Part shown: positions 53,687 to 62,739 of the stretch, piece by piece
Position numbering within the stretch: the stretch's first letter is position 1
Layout of the letters: every line of letters begins with the position of its first letter
Assembly: GCA_016283575.1 (NCBI GenBank)
Contig: JAEEND010000028.1
Location: forward strand, 1 to 64,000
Length of the DNA: 64,000 bases
Direction: 5' to 3'
Origin: Lachnospiraceae bacterium
GTDB taxonomy: Bacteria > Bacillota > Clostridia > Lachnospirales > Lachnospiraceae
Notes under the pieces: model-generated
Told to the model about the DNA's origin: nothing
Database searches by the model: none
The model's input: only the letters and a program-made list of their open reading frames with translations
Translations under genes and position numbers: made by a program

Positions 53687-54529
53687 ATGAAAAAGAAAAT
53701 CGATTACATGAAGATACTGGCTTTCGTATTCTGCGTGATCCTTGCTTTAGTGTGGATAGCACCTTTAACACAGTCGCTTTCCACATCTCTTAAATCGGAA
53801 AAAGAAATAAAGATGTCGGGATTTTCATATTTTCCTGCGGAAATAACCTTTGACAGCTACAAGGACCTGTTTTCGACAAAGTCCGCCAGTACACCTATTT
53901 TAAAGTGGTTCTGGAATTCCCTTGTAACATCATCCTTGTTTACGGTTCTGGTTCTAATTATTTCATCGACATCTGCTTTTGCCTATGCCCGCATGAAATT
54001 TAAGGGTCGTGACCTGTTATTCAGTATACTGATGGCGACAATGGTATTTCCGTCGGTTATCAATCTGATTCCCACTTATAAGATAGTAGCTGGCATGCAT
54101 TTACTTAATACCAAATGGGCGCTGGTACTTCCCGGTGTCAGCGGTGCATTTAACATATTCTTAATCAAGCAGTTTATGATGGGCATTCCCAAAGAGCTTG
54201 ATGAAGCTGCCAAGATCGACGGCGCAAGCTGGTTCCAGATCTATTTAAGGATCATCGTTCCTTTGTGCGCGCCCGTATTGATAGTAGTAGGGATGTTTGC
54301 CTTTACCGGTTCCTGGAATGACTTCCTGTGGCCCACCCTTGTTATGAGTAATGTTGACAAGATGACCATTACCCCCGGTATGCAGATACTTAAAGGTACC
54401 TATGATGTTTATCCTTCCCATGCCATGGCAGGCGGTATTGTATCCGTAATACCTACTTTTGTTCTGTTCTTATTTGCTCAGAAGTACTTTATAAAGGGCA
54501 TGCAGCTTCAGTCGGCGGTTAAGGGATAG
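53687..54529 (+). CDS. Sugar ABC transporter permease (CUT1, MalG type)
   Basis: 280 residues, six bases after the previous stop. Six membrane helices, the FAYARMKFKGRD helix-turn typical of MalG homologues, the EAA loop LDEAAKIDGASWFQIYLRII, and the ending QKYFIKGMQLQSAVKG. It forms the membrane pore with the 52769 protein. A strong terminator follows at 54552. Confidence 0.9.
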   Translation: MKKKIDYMKILAFVFCVILALVWIAPLTQSLSTSLKSEKEIKMSGFSYFPAEITFDSYKDLFSTKSASTPILKWFWNSLVTSSLFTVLVLIISSTSAFAYARMKFKGRDLLFSILMATMVFPSVINLIPTYKIVAGMHLLNTKWALVLPGVSGAFNIFLIKQFMMGIPKELDEAAKIDGASWFQIYLRIIVPLCAPVLIVVGMFAFTGSWNDFLWPTLVMSNVDKMTITPGMQILKGTYDVYPSHAMAGGIVSVIPTFVLFLFAQKYFIKGMQLQSAVKG

Positions 54530-54548
54530 AGCAGTAGAAGCAGTAATA

Positions 54549-54605
54549 AAAAAAGCCCGAAGGCTTTTGGTCCGGAAATCCGGTCATTGCCTTCGGGTTT
54601 CTTTA
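54549..54605. terminator. Bidirectional terminator between the permease and the LplA-like gene
   Basis: CCCGAAGGC (54556-54564) pairs with GCCTTCGGG (54589-54597), with an inner CCGG-AAAT-CCGG hairpin and A-run and T-rich flanks on each side. It serves the plus-strand transporter operon and the convergent binding-protein gene. Confidence 0.85.
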
Positions 54606-54612
54606 TTTAAAA

Positions 54613-56241
54613 TTATCTGTTGTTAAATCTATCAAGTGCAGCCTGGTTAATTTCAATTGCTCTGTCAAGGTTCATTGCCTTGATGTCGCTTATGTATGAA
54701 TCCCAGTCGGTATCGATATCCATAACACCTGTGATGAACTGTGAAGTTCTTTCTGTGATATAGGTATTGATATTATTGACGATTTCACCAAGTTCTTTTG
54801 CTTCATCGCTGGTATAGGAGATGCCGGCAGGCATGTTGTAATCGTCACTTACGCTTCCCCATACATCCATGGAAATAACGTCTTCTTCGGGAACGGAGCT
54901 TAATTCTCTGGTCCAGTCGTAATCACCGCCGATAAGTGAAGGAGGAAGTGCATAGTAGGTCATACACTGTGCGAATGATAAGCCATCGGGATTGTTGGTA
55001 ACAAGTTCTGTGAACTGAGGCTTACCCTGTGCGTCGAATTCGAAGGATTCATGTTCAATACCGTAGTTTGCAAGAAGGGAACCTTCTTCGGTGCACATAT
55101 AATCGAGCCATCTCATAGCAAGTTCAGCGTTGGGGCTGTCTGCTGAGATTGTGCAGTATGCGTGGATAATTGAGTCTGCAAGACGAACATGTACTTCATC
55201 ACCGGGATTTTCAACAGGAGAAGCAACAGGGATGATCTGCATGTTTTTGTCTTCGCTGGATGATTCATATAAAGCGGGCATTGTGTACATTGAATCCCAT
55301 GCACCACACTGACCGGAGGTGATGAGGGTCATGTCGGGCATGTATCCGCCACCTGTCATGAAGTCGGGGTCGATGAGACCTTTTTCATACCAATCGTTCA
55401 TCTTTGTTAAGTATTTCTTCCAGCCTTCTTCAGCAGGACCGAATTTAACGGTTCCGTTAACATTCATGAATCCGTTAAGTACGTTGTAGCCTGCGCTCAT
55501 TGAGTTGGAATCCATGTTGTAACCGAGAGAACCAATGGAGAGAGGTGCATAGGCATTTTTCTTTTCCTTAAATGCAACTAACATTGCTTCCCAGTCATCG
55601 AAGGTTACAGGAACATCAAGTCCTAAATCATCGAGCCAGTCTTTTCTGATCTGGAGACCCTTATAAGGGGGCTGAGGCTCTGAGAAAATCTGATAGAATC
55701 CTACAACACGACCTTTATCTGTTACAGTACTCTTTGCAAAGAAATCATCTTTGAGACGAAGCTTATTGTAATTGGATAAGTGTGTTTCAAGATAAGGTGT
55801 TAAATCTAAGTAGTATCCGTCATCTACGGCTGCATCTAAGCCGTCAACGTAATGATAGCCGTTGTGGGCTATAATGTCCGGAAGATCATCGGAAGCAATC
55901 ATCAGGTTGTAAGCTGTAGGTTCTTCTCCGATGGCAGGACATACAAATTCAATATGTACATTAGTACGCTTTTCAAGTTCCTGGAAGAATTTGTTTTCAT
56001 TGTAGTCACTTGTGATTGTTGCCATATTTCCATCCAAAGGAATGAAAAGTGTGAGAGTGGTAAGTTCATCACATAAAGGAAGCTTTACTTCGCTTGCAAC
56101 AGCTTCGGTGTTAGCTTCGGTCTGTGCCTTGGGAGCATTTTCGGATGATACATTTACCGTTTCCTTGCCACTGCAACCGGACAATGTACCGGCTACAAGA
56201 GCCAGCAACAAAAGGAACGCTGAAATCTTTTTAAATTTCAT
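54613..56241 (-). CDS. LplA-like substrate-binding lipoprotein (third system)
   Basis: 542 residues read leftward from ATG 56241 with GGAGGAC upstream. LSGC lipobox with Cys23, then the large family of LplA/YtcQ-type binding proteins: LTLFIPLDGNMATITSDY, YLDLTPYLETHLSNYNKL, GRVVGFYQIFSEPQPPYKGL, LRKDWLDDLG-like IRKDWLDDLGLDVPVTFDD and a C-terminal DWDSYISDIKAMNLDRAIEI. Such proteins are about 100 residues longer than ordinary CUT1 binding proteins. It is divergent from the AraC sensor and presumably works with the LplB/LplC permeases at 58894-60765. Confidence 0.9.
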   Translation of the reverse strand: MKFKKISAFLLLLALVAGTLSGCSGKETVNVSSENAPKAQTEANTEAVASEVKLPLCDELTTLTLFIPLDGNMATITSDYNENKFFQELEKRTNVHIEFVCPAIGEEPTAYNLMIASDDLPDIIAHNGYHYVDGLDAAVDDGYYLDLTPYLETHLSNYNKLRLKDDFFAKSTVTDKGRVVGFYQIFSEPQPPYKGLQIRKDWLDDLGLDVPVTFDDWEAMLVAFKEKKNAYAPLSIGSLGYNMDSNSMSAGYNVLNGFMNVNGTVKFGPAEEGWKKYLTKMNDWYEKGLIDPDFMTGGGYMPDMTLITSGQCGAWDSMYTMPALYESSSEDKNMQIIPVASPVENPGDEVHVRLADSIIHAYCTISADSPNAELAMRWLDYMCTEEGSLLANYGIEHESFEFDAQGKPQFTELVTNNPDGLSFAQCMTYYALPPSLIGGDYDWTRELSSVPEEDVISMDVWGSVSDDYNMPAGISYTSDEAKELGEIVNNINTYITERTSQFITGVMDIDTDWDSYISDIKAMNLDRAIEINQAALDRFNNR

Positions 56242-56422
56242 AATAAGTCCTCCAATATATTTAGTTATTTGTTATTTGCAGAAATCGGATCCGTGATTCT
56301 GATACATTTATCATCCTTCAAGTCGATTATATTTAAAATTGCCAAAACTGACTTTTAGGTCAAAAATCCGTTTTTCGTAATTCTCCATTTTTGCTATTGA
56401 TTCTCAAAAAAGTGCATCCAGG

Positions 56423-56451
56423 TTGTTCTGCAGGGGATTGACAAGTATAAT
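56423..56451 (+). promoter_or_regulatory. Promoter of the membrane AraC regulator gene
   Basis: TTGTTC (56423-56428), 17 bases, TATAAT (56446-56451), 28 bases before the start codon at 56479. A TTGACA (56438) stands directly before this -10 but is too close to it to act as its -35. Confidence 0.55.
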
Positions 56452-56478
56452 GTAAAAAGTTAAACGGGGGTATTTTCC

Positions 56479-58761
56479 ATGAAAAGAAGCGGAGCCTATT
56501 CTACTTTTTTAAGATCATATTTAATAGTACTTTTTGTGCCTGTCTTAATTACTATAGCAGGTTATTTATATTCCAACAAAATGATAGGAGAAGAGGTCCT
56601 TGAATACCAGTCTTCTATTATAAATAAAACTCAGGGCATTGGCGATCAGATTATTTCTAATCATATGCTTTCTAAAGGTGCCCTTCTTTCCAATAAATCT
56701 CTCAAGAATCTCATGAACGCCGATAAATGGGAAGGCGAGCTCATGTTTGATATCGTGGAGTTAAAAGAAAGTATCACAGCAATGAAGAACAGCAACTATT
56801 TAATGGAAGATGTGCTGGTTCTTTTTCCGAAATCCAATAATCTCCTTAATACAAAAAGAAGATATCCCGGACAGCTTATGTATCTTTATGATAATGAAAT
56901 GGAACTTCCCGGAACGGTTTATGACATTGTGGATCTAAAGAAGGCCCGGGGGTACTATGTTCACAATTCAGGAAGCGATAACTGTAAAATATTCTTTTAT
57001 GAAAACAGATTCTCCAGAAATTACAAAGATGTGCTGGCAAGCCTTGTGACGGTTCTTAACTGGAAGGATGTTGAAAACATGCTGGGGGATCTTGGAAATA
57101 ATACCAGCGGAACCATCTTCTTGATTGATAAAGACGACAATATATTCGGAAATTCCAACGAGAACGTAGATATATCCGGATTTACCTATGATTTCTTTGC
57201 GGAATCCGGCGAGCTTATTACTACAAAGATAGGCGGAGAGGATTATGTATGTTCTTTTGCCGATTCTAAAGTAATAGATTTAAAATATGTAATCTGTATT
57301 CCTAAAAGCGCTTTTTACAAAAAGAATAATTTCATGCTTCTTGTAATAGCAATAGATTTAGTCATATGTCTTGCAATCGGTATTTCACTGGCGGTTTATT
57401 TTGCCAAGAAAACATCAAATCCCATTGAAAGCCTTTTACAGAAGCTTGATAACAGCAAGAGACCCAAGGATAAATCTGAAAGAAAGATGTTTGACAGCCT
57501 GGGATCCGCCCTTAATAATATAGCATCCGACTATGAGTGCATGGTAAAGGATCATAACCGTGTCCTCAATGAGAAAATGCTGGTCAGCGCTCTAAACGGG
57601 AGAAAAATGTCGGATAAACTTTCCCTTGATTACAGGGCGAAGCTTAATAACCTTATGTATGAGCATTTTGGAAGCGACGATTACCGGGTAGTTACCATTG
57701 GCTTTAACAATCTTGAAAACAGTATTCTTGGTGAAGATGAAGGAGCGAAGAGCTTTTCCAACGAGAATATTTCACTTTCTTTCTTTGCTATTGCAAATGT
57801 TTTCTCGGAGACACTCTTATATGATGACTGGGGAATGGTGGTTGAGAATGATAACACTGTAGTTGCTATTGTTCGTGATTCCGATGAACTGTATGCAAAG
57901 CTTCAGAGCGCAATATGCTTCTTTGAAGAAGTATTTAAACTTGATGTCTATGTAGCCATAAGCTTACCTAAAAAGGGTGTTGAAAGACTTCCGGAAGGTT
58001 ATGAGGAAGCTTTAAAGACCTTTAATTACAAGTGCTTCTGGGAAGATGAAGTCGATGATATTCTTTTTTACGAGGAGCCGAAAGAAACTGAAGCGTCAGT
58101 TGATCTTGGACGCTATGCCGCGGATATTAAGAAACTCAGTAATTTTGTTGCCACAAGAGACTATTGTGAAGCTAAGGCAATTCTTAACCGGATGCTGGAA
58201 GAAAGCTTCCGTAAAGATATAAAGGATATGAGCCTTAATCATTGCCAGGCTTCGGGAATCATCAGCCTGGTAATAGGTATCATAAATGAGATACAGTCAG
58301 ATGAGGCCGAAGACCTTATTAAGAATATGGATGTGTCTGAACGGTTATTCGGTGCCCAGTCCATTAAGCAGCTACGAAACGAGGTTGATCTTATTTTTGA
58401 TGAAATCATTCATTGCTGCGAAGATACTTCGGATAATAAGGTACCTGCCAAGATTATTCAGGCCAAAGAATTTATTGATACTCACTATGCAGATTCAAAT
58501 CTTTCCATTTCACAGGTGGCAGATGAATTTAATATGAGCCTTTCTTATATGGGTAGAACCTTTAAAAAGTACACCGGAAACGGAATCTTAGGTTATCTTC
58601 ATATGGTAAGAGTACAGAAGTGTAAGGAATTTATGGATCAGGGAAAAACTGTTAAGGATGCAGCCGAATTAAGCGGATTTATTGATTCCAAATCCATGAT
58701 AAGAACCTTCAGAAAATATGAGGGAATTACCCCGGGACAGTATAAAAAACAAAAAATGTAG
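56479..58761 (+). CDS. Membrane-bound AraC-family regulator with extracellular sensor
   Basis: 760 residues, AACGGGGG upstream. One membrane helix at residues 10-30 (SYLIVLFVPVLITIAGYLY), an extracellular Cache-like sensor of about 250 residues, a second helix at about 288-308 (MLLVIAIDLVICLAIGISLAV) and a cytoplasmic part. The last 100 residues are the AraC DNA-binding domain: LSISQVADEFNMSLSYMGRTF, KTVKDAAELSGFIDSKSMIRTF and YEGITPGQYKKQK. Such proteins combine a receptor and a transcription factor in one chain and are usually next to LplABC-type transporters, as here. It probably activates the divergent 54613 gene and the 58894-64000 operon on sensing an extracellular glycan. Confidence 0.9.
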   Translation: MKRSGAYSTFLRSYLIVLFVPVLITIAGYLYSNKMIGEEVLEYQSSIINKTQGIGDQIISNHMLSKGALLSNKSLKNLMNADKWEGELMFDIVELKESITAMKNSNYLMEDVLVLFPKSNNLLNTKRRYPGQLMYLYDNEMELPGTVYDIVDLKKARGYYVHNSGSDNCKIFFYENRFSRNYKDVLASLVTVLNWKDVENMLGDLGNNTSGTIFLIDKDDNIFGNSNENVDISGFTYDFFAESGELITTKIGGEDYVCSFADSKVIDLKYVICIPKSAFYKKNNFMLLVIAIDLVICLAIGISLAVYFAKKTSNPIESLLQKLDNSKRPKDKSERKMFDSLGSALNNIASDYECMVKDHNRVLNEKMLVSALNGRKMSDKLSLDYRAKLNNLMYEHFGSDDYRVVTIGFNNLENSILGEDEGAKSFSNENISLSFFAIANVFSETLLYDDWGMVVENDNTVVAIVRDSDELYAKLQSAICFFEEVFKLDVYVAISLPKKGVERLPEGYEEALKTFNYKCFWEDEVDDILFYEEPKETEASVDLGRYAADIKKLSNFVATRDYCEAKAILNRMLEESFRKDIKDMSLNHCQASGIISLVIGIINEIQSDEAEDLIKNMDVSERLFGAQSIKQLRNEVDLIFDEIIHCCEDTSDNKVPAKIIQAKEFIDTHYADSNLSISQVADEFNMSLSYMGRTFKKYTGNGILGYLHMVRVQKCKEFMDQGKTVKDAAELSGFIDSKSMIRTFRKYEGITPGQYKKQKM

Positions 58762-58893
58762 ATAAAGATGAAATTTAGGTATTATTTATACCTGTAAAAA
58801 TCGAAAAACGAGAATTTTCTTCGAAAAGTGCCCCTATTTTTTAAGAATTATCCACTTTACAATGAGCGTGAAAATTGCAAAGGGGGTTATGTT

Positions 58894-59850
58894 GTGAAGA
58901 AAACAACCGCTACCGGTACAGCCGCAGGTACCTACAAAAAATTCACTTTTGCGGCAATCAAAAAAGATGTAAAAAGAAACTGGACCATTTATCTGATGGT
59001 TTTGCCGGTTATTATTTTACTGATTCTTTTTGCTTATCTTCCCATGAGCGGCCTTGTTATGGCTTTCCAGGATTATAAACCCAAGCTTGGCTTTATGAAG
59101 AGCCCGTTTGTGGGGTTTAAGCATTTTCGTTCTTTCTTCAGGGATCCTTTCTTCCCGAGGCTCGTGCGAAACACATTAATGATAAGTTTGTGGGAATTGC
59201 TTATTTCATTCCCTCTTACCATTGTATTTGCTCTTTTATTAAATGAAGTTCGTTCAAAGGGCTTTAAAAGAACAATACAGACCGTAAGCTACATGCCCTA
59301 CTTTATTTCAATGGTAGTAGTTTCCGGTATGATTCTTGATTTCTGTAAGTCCAAAGGCGTGCTGACTCAGATGGTTGGTCTTTTTACCAATAACAATCAG
59401 AACATCTTAAGTATCCCTTCCTATTGGAGACCCTTATATATAGGTTCCGGTATTTGGCAGGGAATAGGTTTCGGATCGATTATTTACGTTGCAGCCCTTG
59501 CGGGTATCGATCAGCAGTTGTATGAGGCCGCCGTCATAGACGGAGCCAACAGATGGAAGCAGACGCTCCATGTAACGCTTCCGGGAATCTCACCTACCAT
59601 CGTAATCATGCTGATACTTAAAATCGGTTCCATGATGTCTGTAGGATATGAAAAGACCATTCTTTTATATAATCCTCAGATTTATGAAACTGCGGATATT
59701 ATCTCGAGTTACGTATACAGAAAAGGTATTCTCGACTCCAATTACGGTTACAGTAGTGCCGTGAGCTTCTTTAACTCCGTCATAAACTTTGCGCTATTGT
59801 TTATGGCCAATAAGCTGAGTAAAAAGCTCACAGATACAAGTTTATTCTAG
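58894..59850 (+). CDS. LplB-type sugar ABC transporter permease
   Basis: 318 residues. A GTG at 58894 with AAAGGGGG seven bases earlier is the best start; the frame is open back to 58828 but without a ribosome site. It has six membrane helices, the LplB phrases SGLVMAFQDYKPKLGFMKSPFVGFKHF and QGIGFGSIIYVAALAGIDQQ, and the EAA loop YEAAVIDGANRWKQTLHVTL. It shares the pore with the 59860 product and takes substrate from the 54613 lipoprotein. Confidence 0.9.
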   Translation: MKKTTATGTAAGTYKKFTFAAIKKDVKRNWTIYLMVLPVIILLILFAYLPMSGLVMAFQDYKPKLGFMKSPFVGFKHFRSFFRDPFFPRLVRNTLMISLWELLISFPLTIVFALLLNEVRSKGFKRTIQTVSYMPYFISMVVVSGMILDFCKSKGVLTQMVGLFTNNNQNILSIPSYWRPLYIGSGIWQGIGFGSIIYVAALAGIDQQLYEAAVIDGANRWKQTLHVTLPGISPTIVIMLILKIGSMMSVGYEKTILLYNPQIYETADIISSYVYRKGILDSNYGYSSAVSFFNSVINFALLFMANKLSKKLTDTSLF

Positions 59851-59859
59851 GAGGACGAT

Positions 59860-60765
59860 ATGAGAAAACATGTTTCTTTTCCGAGATTATTATTCGAAAT
59901 AATCAATACACTTATATTTATTGCGGTAATTCTTGCTTGTATTCTGCCGGTATGGCATGTTGTATGCGCTTCTTTCAGTGATGCAGGCTGGGTTATCGGG
60001 CACTCTGGTCTTATCCTTCGCATAAAAGGATTCACCTTTAAGGGATATCAGCTGGTATTCCAAAATAAAGACCTGGTTACGGGATATTTAAACACTTTCT
60101 TTTACGTAATAACCGCCACAACTCTCGGAATGCTTGTAACGGTTATGGCAGCCTATGCCCTTTCCCGTAAGGATGTTCTTTTCGGTAACAGCATTATGTT
60201 TTTTATCACTTTCACCATGATGTTTAACGGCGGTATGATTGCCTACTACGTAATAGTGACCCAGGGATTACACATGTTTGATTCAAGATGGGCCCTGATA
60301 CTTCCTGTTTGCTTCAGCGCCTACAACATGATTATTGTGCGTACTGCCATGATTGGACTGCCGGAAAGCCTGGTGGAGTCCGCAAAGCTTGATGGTGCAG
60401 GAGAGTTTAGAATTCTCTTCTCAATTGTATTGCCCCTCATGAAGGCGACAATAGCTACTGTAATTCTTTATTATGTGGTAGCTCATTGGAATTCATGGTT
60501 CCAGGCATCCATTTTCCTGCGTGACAGAGCCAAGTTCCCTTTGCAGCTTGTGTTAAAAGAAATTCTTGTTACAGGGGATGTAAGTACTACCATGACAGGT
60601 ACTGCCAATGTAAATACATCTTCATTGTCGGGAGACCTGATCCTTTACAGACAGACTGTTAAATACTGTATCATCATGGTTTCAACCCTTCCGATTTTTG
60701 CTTTCTATCCTTTTGTACAGAAGCATTTTGAAGCGGGTGTCATGATTGGCGCCATCAAAGGTTAG
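59860..60765 (+). CDS. LplC-type sugar ABC transporter permease
   Basis: 301 residues, nine bases after lplB with AGGAGGACGAT upstream. Six membrane helices, with FTFKGYQLVFQNKDLVTGYL, VTVMAAYALSRKDVLFGN, NGGMIAYYVIVTQGLHMFDS and the EAA loop LVESAKLDGAGEFRILFSIV; it ends QKHFEAGVMIGAIKG. All are typical of the LplC group. It is followed eight bases later by the GH20 gene, so transport and hydrolysis are one operon. Confidence 0.9.
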   Translation: MRKHVSFPRLLFEIINTLIFIAVILACILPVWHVVCASFSDAGWVIGHSGLILRIKGFTFKGYQLVFQNKDLVTGYLNTFFYVITATTLGMLVTVMAAYALSRKDVLFGNSIMFFITFTMMFNGGMIAYYVIVTQGLHMFDSRWALILPVCFSAYNMIIVRTAMIGLPESLVESAKLDGAGEFRILFSIVLPLMKATIATVILYYVVAHWNSWFQASIFLRDRAKFPLQLVLKEILVTGDVSTTMTGTANVNTSSLSGDLILYRQTVKYCIIMVSTLPIFAFYPFVQKHFEAGVMIGAIKG

Positions 60766-60773
60766 GAGGATAT

Positions 60774-62699
60774 ATGCATTTACTTCCGAGACCCTCATTT
60801 ATAGAAATAACAGATGCAAGTTCAAAATCCGAAGGCTTTTTGATTAACAGGGAGACTGAAATCGTAATAGATGTAAATGCTCCTGAGAAGGTCCTTCTTT
60901 ATGCTGAGTTATTAAATAAAGAGATTAAAAATAATCTGGGCTTTTCTCTTAATATTACGAGAACAAGAGAGAGCATTGATAACTCCATAAGATTAAGCCT
61001 TGAAGATTCCAATAAAGAAAAAAGCAAACATGATATTTATAGTAGCGATATTCATGCTTTGAGTGAAAAGTATAACCTTTCGGTAGCGCCCTCAAAGAAT
61101 GTAGAGATTTCCGGGGAAGATACCCCGGGAATACTCTACGGCGTTCAGACATTAAGACAGTTAATAAGAGAGTATGGCGCCTTTATTCCGACATTAAAGA
61201 TTCATGATGAACCGGCTCTTAAATATCGAGGCTACAGCTTTGATGTTACCAGAGGAAGAGTTCCAACCCTTGAGTCTCTTAAAAAGCTTGCTGATTTATG
61301 CAGCTTCTATAAATTAAATATTCTGCAGTTAAATGTTGAGCACAGCTTTCTTTTTAGAAACGAGAGTGAGCTGTGGCGTTGTAATACTCCGCTAGAACCT
61401 TCCGAAATATTGGAATTTGACCGCTATTGCAGAGATTTAAATATTGATCTTGTTCCAACCCTTGCCTCTTTCGGACATTTATATGAGCTTCTTAAGAGTA
61501 GAACCTATTCTGAATACTGCGAGCTGGAGATTGACCATAGTGAAGGATATTCCCTTGTAAATAGAATGCGACATCACACTGTTGATGTAAGTCACGAAGG
61601 TTCTTTTTCATTAATAAGCCAACGCATAAAGGAATACATGGATCTTTTTTCGTCTAATTTTTTCAATATATGCGCGGATGAGACCTTTGACCTTGGTAAG
61701 GGCAAAAACGCGGAGCGGGCGAAAAAAGAAGGGGAAAAGGCTCTATATATAGATTTCTTAAAGAAGCTCTGCGATTTAATAATTGAAAACGGCAAGACTC
61801 CAATGTACTGGGGAGATATTATTGTTGAAAAGCCGGAGCTTTTAAAAGAATTACCCGCATCTTCAATATGCATGAATTGGGAGTACGATCCCGGAGTTAA
61901 GGAAGATAATCTTCGTAAATTCGCGGAAACAGGGGCAGAAAATATATTTGTGATTCCCGGTGTTCAAAGCTGGATTCACTTAATAAATAACCAGGAGGAT
62001 GCATATTTAAATATCTCAAAGATGCTTAAATACGGTTATAAATACAAGGCAAAGGGCGTCATCAATACGGAGTGGGGCGACCTTGGTCATATATGCCACC
62101 CCGATTTTTCTAATATCGGACTTATATATGGCGCTTCTTTTTCCTGGAACAGAGAGATCTTAGAAAAAGAAGAGATTGATGAAAGCATTTCTTTGATCCA
62201 GTACGGAGACAGAAATTTACATCTTACAAAGCTTTTTACGGAACTATCGAAAAAGCAGCCCATAAACTGGTGGATGTTTGTGCTGTATAAAGAAGCCTGT
62301 CAGAATCTTTTAAGCGAAAAGAATGTATCCTGCGATATTGTTCTTAATAAAGAAAATGCCGGAACGGTTCTTATAAAGAATAAAGAAGCCCGTGAACTTA
62401 TTGCTAAGCTTTATGGATTGCTTAAAGAATCGGATGAAGCCACCAAGGAAATAATAAATGCTTATATCCTGATGGCAGAAGGGGGCATACTTCTTGGAGA
62501 AGTTGGCCTTAACTTAAGAAAACATGAATTTAATGAAGCTTACGACTGCATGGATTCATGGGATTTGGCTGTAGCCCTAGAAAAGTGGTATTACAGCTAT
62601 CAAAAGTTATGGAGAAGCGTATCGAAAGAAAGCGAGCTTATGAGGCTTGGAGAAATCTTTTCTTATTACGCAGATATATTACGAACTTATAAACAGTAA
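60774..62699 (+). CDS. GH20 beta-N-acetylhexosaminidase-like enzyme
   Basis: 641 residues, AGGAGGATAT upstream. An N-terminal GH20b-like domain (residues 1-140) precedes the barrel: ALKYRGYSFDVTRGRVPTLE, LNILQLNVEHSFLF, DLVPTLASFGHLYELL, and the catalytic Asp-Glu pair in FNICADETFDLGKGKNAE (typical members have GGDE), then TPMYWGDIIVEKPELL and GVINTEWGDLGH. The family releases terminal beta-GlcNAc or GalNAc with substrate assistance. No signal peptide, so it acts on imported oligosaccharides. Its partners (ROK kinase and GH4) are not the usual GlcNAc deacetylase/deaminase pair, so the substrate may be a mixed or host-type glycan. Confidence 0.82.
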   Translation: MHLLPRPSFIEITDASSKSEGFLINRETEIVIDVNAPEKVLLYAELLNKEIKNNLGFSLNITRTRESIDNSIRLSLEDSNKEKSKHDIYSSDIHALSEKYNLSVAPSKNVEISGEDTPGILYGVQTLRQLIREYGAFIPTLKIHDEPALKYRGYSFDVTRGRVPTLESLKKLADLCSFYKLNILQLNVEHSFLFRNESELWRCNTPLEPSEILEFDRYCRDLNIDLVPTLASFGHLYELLKSRTYSEYCELEIDHSEGYSLVNRMRHHTVDVSHEGSFSLISQRIKEYMDLFSSNFFNICADETFDLGKGKNAERAKKEGEKALYIDFLKKLCDLIIENGKTPMYWGDIIVEKPELLKELPASSICMNWEYDPGVKEDNLRKFAETGAENIFVIPGVQSWIHLINNQEDAYLNISKMLKYGYKYKAKGVINTEWGDLGHICHPDFSNIGLIYGASFSWNREILEKEEIDESISLIQYGDRNLHLTKLFTELSKKQPINWWMFVLYKEACQNLLSEKNVSCDIVLNKENAGTVLIKNKEARELIAKLYGLLKESDEATKEIINAYILMAEGGILLGEVGLNLRKHEFNEAYDCMDSWDLAVALEKWYYSYQKLWRSVSKESELMRLGEIFSYYADILRTYKQ

Positions 62700-62703
62700 T
62701 TGT

Positions 62704-62724
62704 GTCCCCGGTTATGCCGGGGAC
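62704..62724 (+). promoter_or_regulatory. Intercistronic hairpin between GH20 and ROK genes
   Basis: GTCCCCGG (62704-62711) and CCGGGGAC (62717-62724) with loop TTATG, immediately after the GH20 stop. No T-run follows; it probably affects message stability rather than ending it. Confidence 0.65.
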
Positions 62725-62739
62725 TTCTAAGGAGATTTG

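Noticed and set aside
56438..56451. TTGACA directly adjoining TATAAT
   Set aside because: The two hexamers are separated by only two bases, so they cannot be one promoter; TTGTTC 17 bases upstream of TATAAT is used instead.
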